DNA of 64,000 bases from Zopfochytrium polystomum (taxonomy: Eukaryota; Chytridiomycota; Chytridiomycetes; Chytridiales; Chytridiaceae), in assembly GCA_025765615.1 (NCBI GenBank), contig JAIVFJ010000003.1, positions 496,001-560,000 of the forward strand. The letters are read 5' to 3'. Both the position numbers and the translations under genes were made by a program. Numbering within the stretch: the stretch's first letter is position 1; each line of letters starts with the position of its first letter. Under the pieces are notes generated by a model, which did not search any database, was not told the DNA's origin, and was given only the letters and a program-made list of their open reading frames with translations. Below are positions 42,055-53,803 of the stretch, piece after piece.

Positions 42055-43057
42055 GGCTGTAAAGGATTTTCGTCTTCAGCTTGCATTGCAACTGTTTGGA
42101 AGGGACCAGTCTGCTGTGAATGCTCAAGTAGCTACTGGTGGTATTGGTGCACTGGCCCCTTGTACCACACAGGCTCAAGCAGGCAAAATCACCCTGGGCT
42201 ATCACATTCCAGTTCACTACTATGGGCGTGAATTTTATCCATTTACATTGGAGGATGCACCTCCTGGAACATTGTTGGAGCGAGTTTGATGCCAAGGTTG
42301 CCCTGCAAATCCAGGACAAAGGACTTCGACTATCTGTGCACAATGCCACATTGGATTTTGTGTTGGAAAGTGTTTCTCTGATCGTATTTTTGGCAGCGGA
42401 ACTTTTGATACCCTACATAATGGACCAACAAACGGCCAGCATCATCAGAGAGCCCTTATCCAAAACAGTCTTTGTTACTAAGTAAGTAGTTGTGTATCTT
42501 TGTTTTTGCAAGTGTGGTACAAGTTGCAAAACACCATATTTCGAAATCCAGTTATCACTGACCTTTTTTCTTTGTTTTTCCAACTTTTGTTCAACAGAAT
42601 CATCATAGAAAAAATTGGAGCCATAGTCACTTAAGCCATTTTATTTCATTTCCATTTTCGGAGTAGTACGCAAATTTTGAAAGACTTTGGTGCAGTTTTT
42701 ACATCAGTCCACTAATAGGAGAAAAGGTGTGCCGCCATCAGCACAGCTGCAGTTTTGTTGCAATTACTATTTGCCTAGATTGGGTAAAACAAGAAAGGTA
42801 CCAACAGAAAGCCCTTTCAATTCTGAACGTGCTGGTACTAGTTTCATCACGAAAGTCGCATCGGTGCAGAAGTTAGGTATGGGACAACTTTGAGGGTCAT
42901 TGCGCTGCATGTGGTTTGGTGGCTCGACCATGTGGTGGTTCACTCAATTATGGGAATGGCAACCAGATGTTTAGAGAGATCCTTGCCTTGTCACAAGTTC
43001 CCAACTCCGATCACCCGAAAAAAAAGTAAAACGAAAGGAAAGAAGCAGGAGCCAGCC
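42055..43057. other. Degenerate sequence after the LTR; unidentified ORF remnants
   Basis: Two adjoining plus-strand frames look coding-like: one to 42289 (HIPVHYYGREFYPFTLEDAP, PPGTLLERV) and, one frame over, 42280-42485 (AKVALQIQDKGLRLSVHNAT). I do not recognise a family and they do not match the expected continuation of piggyBac. From 42486 to 43057 I see only the 5' flank of the next gene. Confidence 0.35.
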
Positions 43058-44981
43058 ATGACCGACACGAAAGTCGTTGCCTTCGATGCCTCCTCGGGAT
43101 CGGTTTCGCGCGAGAAGGTACTGCCCTTGAGTAGCTAGGAGTCGCCGTAAACTCCGTCGAACTGATCAGCACGTCCGCAGCTCGAGCAGGCCGTTGCGGC
43201 GGCCCTTGACCGCAAGAAAGAAGGCAAGGAGCAGGGCGTTTTTCTGGAAACGCACGTAGGGCATGTTCTGCCCGCCAAGATGTGAGTTTTGTACTTTGGC
43301 CACTTCGCGTCTGCAACCGGCGAGCCAACAGCACTTTTGACTTACCTTTGCTGCAAACCGCCTGTTTCTACTTCTGTTCATGAACCACAAAAAAAAAAAA
43401 AAAAAAAAAAAAAATAGCCCGCTCAAACACCCAATGCCACCGTCATCCGACAACAAGCTATTGTTCATCGTCGGAGCGGAGAAAGAAGCCGTTCTAAAAC
43501 GATTGTCCAAGGCCGGTATTCGCGCTGCGAGTGTGATCATGATAAACGAAATCAGGAAAAGCTGGACCCCAGAGCGAGAGGCCGACCTCCGCTCTCACGA
43601 CGCGATTTACGCAGACAGCAGCCTCTTTCCAAGACTATTGAAAATCCAGAAAGATTTGTGAGGAAGTAATGTGGGCTGACGCACACCGCACTAAACATCA
43701 ATACCGTCCAACCAAAATTCGTCTTTGGCGCATTGCAGTCCTGTTGTGCCTATTGATTTTTCTCGCACGGATCTGAAGAGTCAACTCGGCGCTGGCCAGG
43801 CGTTCACTATTTCGCCACTCGCACAGTATAGGCTGTAAGTTCACGCATCCCACCTCCAACAATTTCAGTCTCCTCGCTCTATTTCTTTCTCTGCTCAAAA
43901 TCGAAACGCCCCTCTTGCCCTGCAACCAATTTGATTATTCCTCAGGTCCGTTCGGATAGGCTCGACCACCGAGGACGCAAAGAATATCGTGAAAAACCTG
44001 GAAGCCGTCATCCCCCAAGTCGTGAAGAACGCACCGGTTAGTTGGACATCCGCGCTGACGCTTTATTTGCACGGTGATGAAGAAAAGGGAAGACCGAAAG
44101 AAAAGGTGGAGGGGGCCCCGCCCTCGCGCGAGCAGGTAGACCCGGCCTTGACTTCTCCGCCGTTGAGTGAGTGTCGGGACTGCTGACTAAAGCTTGCAAA
44201 TATGGCAGATCCAAGCAGCCGTTAAAGACGTGTTGACGAAGACGGGCGGTAACAAAGGCGCTACAATCTGGATGAATTTCACGAGCCTCCGACAAACCGT
44301 TGAGGTGTAAGTTTTGTTAGGGGTTTTCTTCCCATCGCACTATTCAGAGGAACGGTAAATTGAATCTTTTTCTCATCTTTATCCCTACTTTGCAAACAGC
44401 AAGCTTGCGCATGGACCTGAGCGGACTTCCACACTGTTGCTGCGGTCTGGCCCCTTGTAAGAACTTCGCTCTCCACAGCCCAACCTGACCATTGACTGTT
44501 TCCCCGCCGCTCCATTTTCGACCACAGCTCGGTCAACGTGGCGACAGGTGCACTCTCTGAAGGGCAAATAGTGGATAACATTACAGGCGCCCTCCCTCAC
44601 ATCATTCCAACCATTCCTGGCGGCTGGAATAACGTTAAATTCAGTCTGTTGGCAAAAAAATCCAAAACCGGGGATGTTATGGAATCGGGACCCGCCGGAA
44701 AGGCTGGACAGACGAAGAATGCGGACGAGATGGTAGTCGACGAGCAAGCGGATGCGGAGATGACAAAGGAGGCCCAGCAGACGCCGCCAACGCCAAAGGG
44801 GAAAACGGCAAAGCGGAAGGTGGTTGAAGCCGACGCGCCAGCAGCGGCAACGCAGTCCACGAAGAAGCCGAAAGTAGCTGCGGAAAAGCCGAAAGCTGAA
44901 GCTTCGCCGGCGAAGCCGGACCCAAAGGCGTCGAAAGCGGGGCCTTCGAGAAAGTCGCCGGCAAAGAAGTCGGGAAAGTGA
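43058..44981 (+). CDS. UTP30: Ribosomal L1-domain nucleolar protein (Utp30/RSL1D1-like)
   Basis: Eight exons join without a frame break to 398 residues: 43058-43117, 43181-43281, 43418-43657, 43739-43834, 43946-44036, 44209-44306, 44400-44456 and 44528-44981. The L1 fold is recognisable from LEQAVAAALDRK, then DNKLLFIVGAEKEAVLKRLS, HDAIYADSSLFPRLLK, RLSVRIGSTTEDAKNIVKNL, GATIWMNFTSLRQTVEVKL and EGQIVDNITGALPHIIPTIP. A Lys/Ala/Pro-rich tail ending SPAKKSGK suggests nucleolar localisation. Members associate with pre-ribosomal RNA during small or large subunit assembly (Utp30, Cic1). Which of these is the true orthologue is uncertain. The third exon is preceded by an acceptor with a run of about 28 A, unusual for a polypyrimidine position. 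A partial inverted copy of the last exon lies at 45716-46240. Confidence 0.8.
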
Positions 44982-45715
44982 GGGGAGCAGGATGATTGAA
45001 ATTTGGTGTCGCTGATTGCAACTGGGGCGGGGCTGGTGTGACACGTATCAACCAATACAAATGTGCGATGACCCTTCAAATCCAGGTGATGATTTGCCCC
45101 TCCTCCTAGAAGAAGAAAAAAGGACACAAGAGATTAACTAGCAACCGCAGAAACTTTAGTATCATATTTGCGTGTGCTGATTGTCGGATTTGTGGAAATA
45201 CAGATCACTTGACATCACACGCGGTCAAAGGAGCGAGGTTTTTATGTTGCGCAGCCGGACTCCGTTCGTGGCAACTGATACCACAACTACCTCGCCGAAA
45301 GCGCCCAATTGGAGGCGCCAACAGCCAGGAGGATCTTTGGTGAGTTCTGCTTGGGAAGGCACAACGCGTCCGGACAGGAGGAAAGGCAAGGGCACGCTTC
45401 GAAATCGCTTCGCCTCAGGACAACTTAACGCAAAGCCAACAAGACAAATTGTCGGTCGGGTCAAAAAGGATGTAGTTTCGACTTCTGTCAACTTCTCCAA
45501 ATTGGCAGCGCGACATTATGCTACACGCGGCGTGTTGCTCGTTCTCGCTTGGCAGATTTGTGGGGCATTGTTGTGCAGATGAAAAGAAATGGAAGGCGAT
45601 GAACATCCTGGTTCGTTTGTTGGCTTTGCCGCACCAACTGCAATTGCCCCGGTGTCACATCACCACAGGCGCCTTTCCCACCGCAGTTCTGCTTCCTCCC
45701 CCCTCAATTGGTCGA
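44982..45715. other. Spacer between Utp30-like gene and its inverted partial copy
   Basis: One plus-strand frame (45181-45582) is Arg/Thr-rich without an ATG start or domain. I see no supported gene, RNA or repeat. Confidence 0.35.
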
Positions 45716-46240
45716 CTATTTCGCCTTCCCCGCCTTTGGCGACTCTCGAGCAGTAGCCGTTGCGCGCTTCGCCAGCGAAGCAGCTGCCTTGGGCTTCATC
45801 GGCGAAGCAGCAGCAGCAGCGGGATTTGTCGGCGCCGTCGCCACCGTTTTGGGCTTTTTGGCGGGCTGGGTCGTGGCGGTTGCGGGCGGCGCGTCGGCCT
45901 CGATCGCCTTCCGCTTTGTCGCCTTCCACTTTGCCGGCGGTGGCGGCGGCGTCGTGTTCAGCTGACCAGCCTTCGTCGTCGCCACCCTCCTCCGCCATTT
46001 CCGCATCCAATTCATCCTCGGCCGCCTTTTTGTTCTGATTATGGATACTTCTAGAAGACTTGGTGGGTTCCGATACGACGACAGTCGCAATTTGCGAGTC
46101 GGATGCGGATGCCGATAGAGAAATGCGAAGATTGGCACAGCCGCCGGGAACTCTTGAAATGATGTGCGGGAGGGCGCCTGTGATGTTTTCCACGATTTGC
46201 TCTTCGGGAAGTCCAGCCGTCGCGATGTCGACCGAGCTGG
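45716..46240 (-). pseudogene. Inverted, frameshifted partial copy of the Utp30-like last exon
   Basis: On the minus strand the sequence reads EEQIVENITGALPHIISRVP then GGCANLRISLSASASDSQI, matching the start of exon 8 of the upstream gene, but with a diverged middle. The basic tail (KATKRKAIEADAPPATATTQ, PAKKPKTVATAP, ending SPKAGKAK at 45716) lies one frame away from the first part, so an indel or unrecognised intron near 45990 separates them. No other L1 exons are found upstream before 46740. It may be a decayed paralogue or the 3' end of a gene whose other exons I cannot recognise. Confidence 0.6.
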
Positions 46241-48578
46241 AGGGACGGTTTGAAATCGCGTTGAAGGGTCAATACCAATAATTAGTCAGTTTGGACCGCG
46301 CAGAGGAGAATGCTTTCAAGGGGATAGTATTTATTCGCATCAAGGTGGTCGACTCCCCTCCGTCACCTAGTTTTCTGTTTATGCCAGGAGGAATATTGGT
46401 TAGAAGATTCCAACCGCTTTCTGAAGTACCACTTTCGGTGGGCAAATTTACATTTCGACATCGTGCGATGTAGGCTTGCGCTCGAATTTGAGCTGAACAA
46501 CTGAGCCTTTGCTCCTGCCTGCCTTCGTCAATAAATCGGTCACAGCCGTCTGGACCTGTCGTCGTATCAGCTTTCAGCAAAGGTTCCACCAGTGGGGTGC
46601 TAACGAGTATAGGCAAGATTTTACCTGATCGTGCGAGGGCGAGACGCCGTCCGAAATCCCTGCCTGCAGTACCCGCTTGTGGCGATCCCAATGCACTTTG
46701 AGGACAAGCGAAGACGCACAACACAAGGAAAAATGCAAGAGCCGTTCAAGTCATGACAGGTAGTGATAAGAACTCGCTTGCTCTACCCGACCACTTGCAA
46801 CTCCGTTCCCCTTATACAAGAGCCTACTTGTTACAAAGTCGAATTTGCTAACTGTATTGTGTTGCGATTTGTCTCTCTGCCGCTTACAATTCACTCTTTC
46901 CCGCACAGGTGGATTCTGTTTGCCACTTTTGCTCCAGTCTGCTGCGGGCTGAGTGGATCCAGATAAAAACAGAAAAAATGCTTGGCGCCAGGTCCAAATC
47001 AGGCAGGTGGCAGAGCCGCCCATGAACTGCTCGGCCCCACTGTTTTTCTTCCCACAAAAGGGCCAGAATCAAAAAACAGGGGTTGGGACCTGTACTTCGC
47101 TCTGAATCACCTTTTGTTTGGGACATTTGAACTTTGTTTTGACTGCCTGCTCGGTGCTGATCTCCGATCATGGACAACAGCATTGAGTGAGGAGTCGGAA
47201 GCACACACAGTGCTTGACAAGTACTACCACCAGCTGCAACAACACCCCGCCTTGTTCAGAAATGCTGCATCCCACCATGTAACCGTTCTTGCATCAGCTG
47301 TGGTCGTTTCCCACTCGTGAAGCACTTTCAAGCGTAAAGGTCATTTGCTCACACAAAGGGCGATCTGTTTTCTCTTCATCATCGCTGAAGGCATCATCGC
47401 TAAGGGCAGTTGCACTGATGGACGACTCGGATGCTGGTACGTCTGGTGAGAAATCTGTTGGTGCAGTGGTTTGGGGAGGGGTGGGCAGATCGCTTCAGCT
47501 GCTTCTTGGCAGACGCTTTCCCTCCCATTTCGGCAAACAGAAACCAAATCTCAATCAAGGCCGGAGACCTTGTACACAGATTGAATCATCATGCAGATGC
47601 GATCTGCGATAATATGGAGAGAAACAGAAACTGAATTGCAAAGGACAAAATTTTGGTTCAGGATCATGCTTGAGATATTTTTTCGGCGCTGAGCAAGGCC
47701 TAAGAAAAACTGAAAATATATTTGGCGAATTTTTACTGTGCTTTTTCAACTTCAACAGTGGATTTTGGGACAATCAAAGCCAGGTATTGGCACCAAAAAT
47801 TATCAAAAGTGTTTTTCAAATAGCCTCGCACCCGTTGGTACTACTCATTTTGCTCCAGCCAACTCAGCTCTTAAAGACTGAATTTTGAAAGTAACTTGGC
47901 CAGGGCGACTTTGGTCTCATGGTCTCACACAAAACCCGTCTGGCGGCCTGTTGTTTTGTCCCTCAAGGAGGATAAATTTATCTGGTATTGTTTTACGGCC
48001 CGAGAATCGTGGAAGCGGACTCGCGCAGAATCAGCGCTAACAAATTCCGTACTGACTTCGTGCGCCAAGTCGTCTTCGGTTGCCGCTTTCCGTGCACCCA
48101 TATAATTCTTCCATTCGTCTGCAATGGCGATAGCCGTTTCCGTGGAGTTTTCTCGGTGATTTACCTTCCTTTTCCGTGCATATGCCCAACTGGTCGCATC
48201 TTTTTCCAAAATTTTTGCCACGCTCAACGGAAATGCGTGGGCTTTTTGTCTTCAAACATATATGTAATACGATCGACAGCGTGCAAATGGCGCCAGCGTC
48301 TGTCGCGATCGTGAGAAATCCATGTGCGGCAGGTTCGGCAGCCCGAATGGACTCCCGCCAAGCTGCCGATGACGTGATTCGCCTGCGCTCGATCGCCATC
48401 CAATCCATCGGCGCCCAGTTTTTGTCTTTACTAGTGACATCATCGCGCGTTATGCACACCGAACCGACACGACGGCCGGCAGGGGCGTTTCCGCACCGAC
48501 GGTGCTTGGTGCCGCGTCCGCTCCATCCTTTTCTCTTTTTTCTTCTTCTTCTCTTTTTATTTTTTTAAATTTTTTTTT

Positions 48579-48614
<36 letters not shown>

Positions 48615-48856
48615 GGCCTTGTTTCCGTATGGTTTTGGTCAAGGGCTTTCGAGCGCGGTCCTCCGGTGCCGCTGGGCACCGAACATGCAATATAAAAAGA
48701 GCGCTCTGCTCGGAGAGCCGGCCTCCGAAACAACATCCCCTCGTGCCACTCGGGCCACACCCTCAAACACACACTCTCTTATTTGCTCTCTCTTCTCAAA
48801 CTTTCTTCTCTGCCGCCTCTCTCGCCCTATCCCTCTCTCGCACCGGCACGACACAT
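46241..48856. other. Long interval without a recognised gene
   Basis: About 2.6 kb. Minus-strand frames at 46269-46724 and 48037-48459 are open for 140-150 codons but have no family resemblance or splice support. A run of over 35 T (about 48577-48613) lies about 245 bp upstream of the permease ATG, followed by a TATA-like AATATAAAAAG at about 48689. The latter may be the permease core promoter. Confidence 0.4.
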
Positions 48857-50631
48857 ATGTCATCGCCAAACCTCACGACTGACGTCGAGCGCAACCAACA
48901 CCCCGTCGAATCCGGCTCGGCAGCCAAGAGCGGAAAATCCGGCGCCGACGCGGAGCTTGTCGCGGCTGTTGCCAGAGGAAACCGTGTCGATGACAGCATT
49001 GTAGAAAAGCTTGCGGACGAGCTGGGGAAAGACGTTCCTGGTTACGACCCAACGCTCGTTTGGACCGAGGAGGAGGAGAAGAAGATTGTTTGGCTTCTTG
49101 ATGTGAGTTCCCTCTCTTTAGGCAAACTAGACGCCGCTTGCGACTGGCTCGGCCAACTTTACAATGAAATCCCAAACGATAGACTCGCCTCATGCCTTGG
49201 GTCCTCCTTTCGACTTTCATTTTAAACGTTGATCGGACGAACATCTCCAACGCGATATCAGACAATCTCCCTGCGGTGAGTCACATATCTGGCAATGCGA
49301 CTTTCCACCATACACTAACGGACTTCAAACAACCCCTTTTGCTCCAACCTTCACAAACAGAACCTTGGCTTCGACAACACCGTAGTGAACAATGCAACCT
49401 CTGTCTATGCCGTCTTTTTCTCGCTCTTCACGTTCTCTGGCGCTGTGCTAGCAAAAAAATTCGGTCCGCACCGTGTTATCCCCGGCCTCATGTTCGCCTG
49501 GGGTCTCGTAACGCTCTCCCACGCCTTGATCAAGGACTCTCTCGGCTACTACTTTGTCCGCATATTTATCGCCATCACCGAAGGCGGTGTCATTCCAGCG
49601 ACTCTTGTCTACCTTGGCGGCTACTACAAGTCAACGGAACTGGCCACCCGTCTGTCCTGGTTTTGGGGAGTTCAGTCCGTTGCATCCGCCGTTTCCGGCC
49701 TCATGTCGGCGGCGATCCTCAGAATGAGCGGCATCGGCGGTCTCTACGGCTGGAAATGGCTGTTCATACTCGACGGCATCCTCACCGTTGTCGTTTCCTT
49801 CGTCCTCGTGGCCGTCCTCCCCGCTCACTCGACCAAGACTGTACTCTTTAACGAGCGGGAGGCCAGAATCGCGGCAACGCGCGTCATCCGCGAGGACCCC
49901 GTCAAAAAGTACTACGAGCAGACCGTCCGCTGGTCGGACGTGCACGCCGCATTCACCGACTCCCGCCTCTGGGGCCACCTCGTCATCACCCTCCTGGGCC
50001 TCACCGCCCTCAACCCAATCAACACCTACATGCCGACGCTGATCAAGTCCTTTGGCTTCGACGTCTACGTCTCCAACGTCCTCACCGCGCCGGCCTACAT
50101 CCTCAACTTCATCTCAATGACCATCATGACCTCCCACAGCGACAAGACCCGCGAGCGCGGCTACCACGGCGCGTTCAGCGCCACCTGGCTCCTCGTCGGA
50201 TTCGTCCTCCTCCGTGCCGTCCCGGACTCGACAAACAAGTACTGCCCTGTGGGGCGTCGTCCTGCTCATCCACGCCGTGGCCCTACACCCACCCGCTGAA
50301 CATCTCGTGGATGACGGAGCACATGGCGCCGCTCGGGAAGCGCACGGTCGGCTCGGCCGCCATCATCGCGTCGGCGAATATCTACGCTGTGTACGCCGGG
50401 CAGATTTACCAGCAGAACGACGCGCCGCGGTATCACACGGGCAATTTGATTTGCATTGCGTTTGTCGTTGCGACGGTTGTGGCGTGGCTCGTGTTTCGAA
50501 AGTACCTCGAGTGGATCAACAACACTCGCCAGGCAAAATGGGATGCCATGTCCGAGAAGGAGAAGGACACGTACCTGGCAACTACGACGGACGTCGGGAA
50601 CGACCGGCTGGACTTTAAGTTCACGCTCTAA
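48857..50631 (+). CDS. MFS permease, anion:cation symporter (Dal5/Tna1-like), frameshifted near C-terminus
   Basis: The exons are 48857-49102, 49183-49275 and from 49361. The protein begins with a hydrophilic ~80-residue N-terminus, then WTEEEEKKIVWLLD, TRLMPWVLLSTFILNVDRTN and ISNAISDNLPA, NLGFDNTVVNNATSVYAVFF, all typical of the ACS family that imports allantoate, nicotinate, pantothenate or similar organic anions. Further helices include GLMFAWGLVTLSHAL, RIFIAITEGGVIPATLVYLG, GWKWLFILDGILTVVVSF and PTLIKSFGFDVYVSNVLTAP. The frame shifts by one base near 50242 (DSTNKY to ALWGVVLLIHA) and again near 50290 (to SWMTEHMAPLGKRTVGSAAI and GNLICIAFVVATVVAWLVF). The last two helices are thus intact in sequence but out of frame. 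Substrate cannot be inferred. Confidence 0.82.
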
Positions 50632-51269
50632 GCGCCTATACCAGTTCCTCAAGTGATGTCTTCTTCTTTCTTTCGCTTCCGTTTCGACTCTTTTGTTTGA
50701 GAGCTTCCCATGCAGAGAAATTTGTCCTTTTCCCTCTCTTTCACCTTTCACCCATACTGTTGATGGTCTCAAGTCCCACAGTTTCCCAAGAGTGCGAGTA
50801 CTTGTCATTCCTATCCACTTCAACGGCGTCATTTCTGCTTGTAATTGTAGTTCGGTCATTCCTTGATGATGACATTGCGAGTGTGTCAAAGTGCGAAGCC
50901 TCCCATTTGAACGATATACGTTATTTGTGAACTGCTACACTGCCCGAACTATCGGTCATCGGCAGGCAATGATTGCATTGCCAGACTCCTCGCAAGAGTC
51001 TCCCCAACCCCTCTTCAGAAAGGCTCACAGGCACTTTCCCCAACCCATGTGGACGGCGTAGCCATTGGCGCGAAAGGTGGGAGGAACGGACTGGATAACG
51101 GCTGGATCCTGTTATCGCACGCCAGAATTCAGAGAGAGAATATGTTGATGCGGTTTTGCAAAGTTGGAAAAGGTGACAAGGACATTGAAGGCCCGTCCAT
51201 CCGGCAGTATTGAAAATGGTTGGAGTGCCCAATCGGCCATTTACTAAACAACCCCCCAGATAAACAACA
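50632..51269. other. Intergenic interval, nothing recognised
   Basis: This lies downstream of the permease. Short frames have no domain, and no RNA gene or repeat was seen. Confidence 0.35.
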
Positions 51270-51425
51270 GGTACGCCCCGCTCCTTCCCGAGCGCCTAAC
51301 CCTCTCATTCGCGGTCCGCACGACCATCGGCAAAGCCCTGACGATCGCGATTCGCTATGGCATCACGCGTCGGCAGGGGGCGCAGGGGGCGTCCAACGAG
51401 CAGATCCGTCTGGTTGCCACCTTTG
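51270..51425 (+). pseudogene. Acyl-CoA oxidase fragment (plus strand)
   Basis: The frame reads YAPLLPERLTLSFAVRTTIG then KALTIAIRYGITRRQ, matching the mid-protein helix of peroxisomal acyl-CoA oxidases (the R-x-A-L-T-I-A-x-R-Y-x-x-x-R-R-Q block). It is followed by unrelated residues and a stop. Only this segment is present on this strand. The remainder of a similar protein is on the other strand at 51440-52100. Confidence 0.6.
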
Positions 51426-51439
51426 ACAACCATGACACT

Positions 51440-52100
51440 CAGGATTTCCGTTTAAGTGTCAAGCTTTGAGAAGGCTGCGTCGTCGGAGGGGTCAAAGTGA
51501 CTCTTGGTTTGGGCTGCGAGAGACGCTGCCTTGTTGAGGTAGGAGGCGGTTCCCCGATACTGGCCCTCGCGGCCCAGCGACTGAAGAGAGTAGAAGATGT
51601 GTCTCCGCGAGAAACGCAAGAAAAATAAAGTAAAAAAAATGTCAGACAGGAAAACGCACAGGCAACATTTCCTTCGACGCACTGCTGAGCCATCGCGAAA
51701 TTGTCACGGCCGCCCGTCGTCATGACGCCCAGTCAGCAATCATCCCCGCGATCGCGTTGTACGAGCTGTACGCGTGCCCGCCGCAGGCGTGCCTGCAGTT
51801 CTCCAGCGCCTCGCTGCCCCATTACGTCACGGTGGCCTTGAGTCCGGCGCTCGACGCGTGCACGTTGGCAGGTCCGCAGCGTACCCATCCGGATCCTCCT
51901 GCGCCATCGCCACGAACGCGGACCACCGTGCCAGCGTCACCCGCCCGGCCGCTGGATCACCACAAGCCCGCCCAGGTGCGGAAGCAGGTTGGACTGCTGC
52001 GCTTGGTAGTCGATCACAAAGAACACTGCGCTGTCCAGAGAGAACAGCGTCGATCTTACGCACTTGAGGCAAGCCATTTGTCCCATGTCTTGCACATTGC
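51440..52100 (-). pseudogene. Acyl-CoA oxidase C-terminal remnant (minus strand)
   Basis: In minus-strand order the pieces are VFFVIDYQAQQSNLLPHLG (the DYQTQQ motif), EALENCRHACGGHAYSSYNA / IAGMIADWAS (the CRxACGGHGYSS signature), GGRDNFAMAQQCVEGN (a degraded EGDNTVMAQQ block) and SYLNKAASLAAQTKSHFD near the end. The family order is kept but the frame changes several times and the Glu-Gly-Asp-Asn block is altered. Acyl-CoA oxidase catalyses the first step of peroxisomal beta-oxidation. This copy cannot encode a working enzyme. Introns might explain some frame changes, not all. Confidence 0.65.
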
Positions 52101-52639
52101 ACAGGCTTTTCTTCTCACCTCGCCAACCCCGCCATTTCCCCAAACGACTCACACCAAAACCAACCCCTCCGAGCAACCTCCACTCGTATGTGCACCTGCT
52201 CAACAACTTCCTCGCCAGGGGGCTTTGTGTGTGAGCGGGAGCCTGGTTAGGTTGGTGGCGCGTTGTTGCGGTGCGAGGTCCCTGATCGCGGCAACCAACC
52301 CCCAGTAGCGAGCGAGGGTCTATTGAGTATATTGACCTCCCCCAGAGTGAGGAAGCCCAAAGTCGAGAAGCAGAAGTGGGCGAAAACGGAAGCGCACGGA
52401 AAGAATGAGGAGAAGAAGAGTAACGAAGAAGCTCACCCAGACGGCGCTTTCGAGACGGGCGTTCAGGCGCGCCCGGAAGGCGGCGTTGTTGGCGTCGTCC
52501 TTGTTGTGGAGTGCGGCGTGGTGTCGTGCTTTGTGGGACTTGTCAAGCACGGGGAGTGGTCGCTGTAAAATTAATTAACCATGGCGACCGTCTTAATTTT
52601 CAATCTTTTTATCGCTCCTTGCCAACGCTGAAACGCACC

Positions 52640-53803
52640 ATGCCGATCATCCCCTCCCACGCGGCCGACGCCATTTGCCAGCACCTCCGCCCGCGCGACC
52701 GCTACCGTCTTGCGACGCTGTTCCGCTTGGGCCGCACGCAGCTGTTTGCGTACCGTGCCCAGCACCGGCACGAGTTGGACGGCGCCAGCGAGTGGCAACA
52801 GCAGCAGTATCGCGGAGGGGAAGGCGGCAGCGGCGGCAGCGACCATTCAATCGAGTTCCTGGACCACCTGGTGCGTGCAAGCGCCGCGGCCGGCGTGTCG
52901 CCGCGGTTTACGACCCGCGCTACGGAGGCGGCCAGCGGGCGTGGGGACCTGGAGCTGCTGCGGTGGTGGTGGCGGTACCATCAGCGGTGGGAAGAAGAGC
53001 AGCAGCACCTGCAGGACCAACAGCAACAGCAACAGCAACAAGAAGAGTGGGCGAGCGGCGGCGAAAAAGTAAAACTAAGATGCACCGAACGGGCTGTGGG
53101 TGCGGCGAGCCGAGGCGGCCACGTCGCGGTGCTGCAGTGGTGGTTAGAGACGGTAGGGCCCTCGGGGATGCGGAGCTGGTACGACGCCGTTGACGAAGCC
53201 AGCCGGCGCGGGCACCTTGCGGTGCTGGAGTGGTGGCTGCGCAGCGGGCTGGAAGTGCGGTACACGAGCGAGGCCGTCGACGCCGCGAGCGGCAGCGGGC
53301 GCGTGGACGTGCTGCAGTGGTGGTGGGACAGCGGGCTCGAGTTTCGGCACTCGGCGGACGTTGTCGACGCCGCGAGCCGGAACGAGGCCGTGGAGGTGCT
53401 GCAGTGGTGGAAGGACCGCCCCCGCCGTACCCGCGACGGCGGCGGCGGCGACGGTGACAATGCTGACGGCGGCGGCAAGGACAGCAGCGACACGATCATC
53501 AAGTACTCGAGCGACGCGATGGACCACGCGAGCGAGAACGGCCACGTGCAGGTGCTGCAGTGGTGGCGGGACAGCGGGCTGAAGCTCAAGTACACAAAGC
53601 ACGCGATGGACTTTGCGAGTGCCAACGGCCACCTCGCGGTGCTGGAGTGGTGGAAGAGCAGCGGGCTGCGGCTTAAGCATTCGTATTCGGAGCACGGCGC
53701 GTGGTGCCAGTCGGCGAAGCGCGCGCGACGGCACGCTGCGGTGGCAGAGTGGTGGCGCAACAACAACGATGGTTGTTGGGGGTGGCCACTACGTGATGAA
53801 TAA
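52640..53803 (+). CDS. Ankyrin-like repeat protein with WW-signature units
   Basis: The intronless frame from ATG 52640 gives 387 residues. After an N-terminal SHAADAICQHLRPRDRYRLA segment (reminiscent of an F-box-like or PRANC-like helical start, not firmly so) come repeated ~33-residue units of the form AVDEASRRGHLAVLEWWLRSGL, with VLQWW or VLEWW at the same place in each. At least seven units are visible, interrupted by a poly-Gln insert (near 52970-53040) and a Gly/Asp insert (near 53430-53490). These units are divergent ankyrin repeats widely expanded in chytrids and some other early fungi, and likely mediate protein binding. The last unit (after KHSYSEHG) departs from the pattern, as if a frameshift altered the C-terminus. 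Confidence 0.8.
   Translation: MPIIPSHAADAICQHLRPRDRYRLATLFRLGRTQLFAYRAQHRHELDGASEWQQQQYRGGEGGSGGSDHSIEFLDHLVRASAAAGVSPRFTTRATEAASGRGDLELLRWWWRYHQRWEEEQQHLQDQQQQQQQQEEWASGGEKVKLRCTERAVGAASRGGHVAVLQWWLETVGPSGMRSWYDAVDEASRRGHLAVLEWWLRSGLEVRYTSEAVDAASGSGRVDVLQWWWDSGLEFRHSADVVDAASRNEAVEVLQWWKDRPRRTRDGGGGDGDNADGGGKDSSDTIIKYSSDAMDHASENGHVQVLQWWRDSGLKLKYTKHAMDFASANGHLAVLEWWKSSGLRLKHSYSEHGAWCQSAKRARRHAAVAEWWRNNNDGCWGWPLRDE

Noticed and set aside
48037..48459. 140-codon minus-strand frame as a gene
   Set aside because: No family, splice support or consistent composition; left as unassigned interval.
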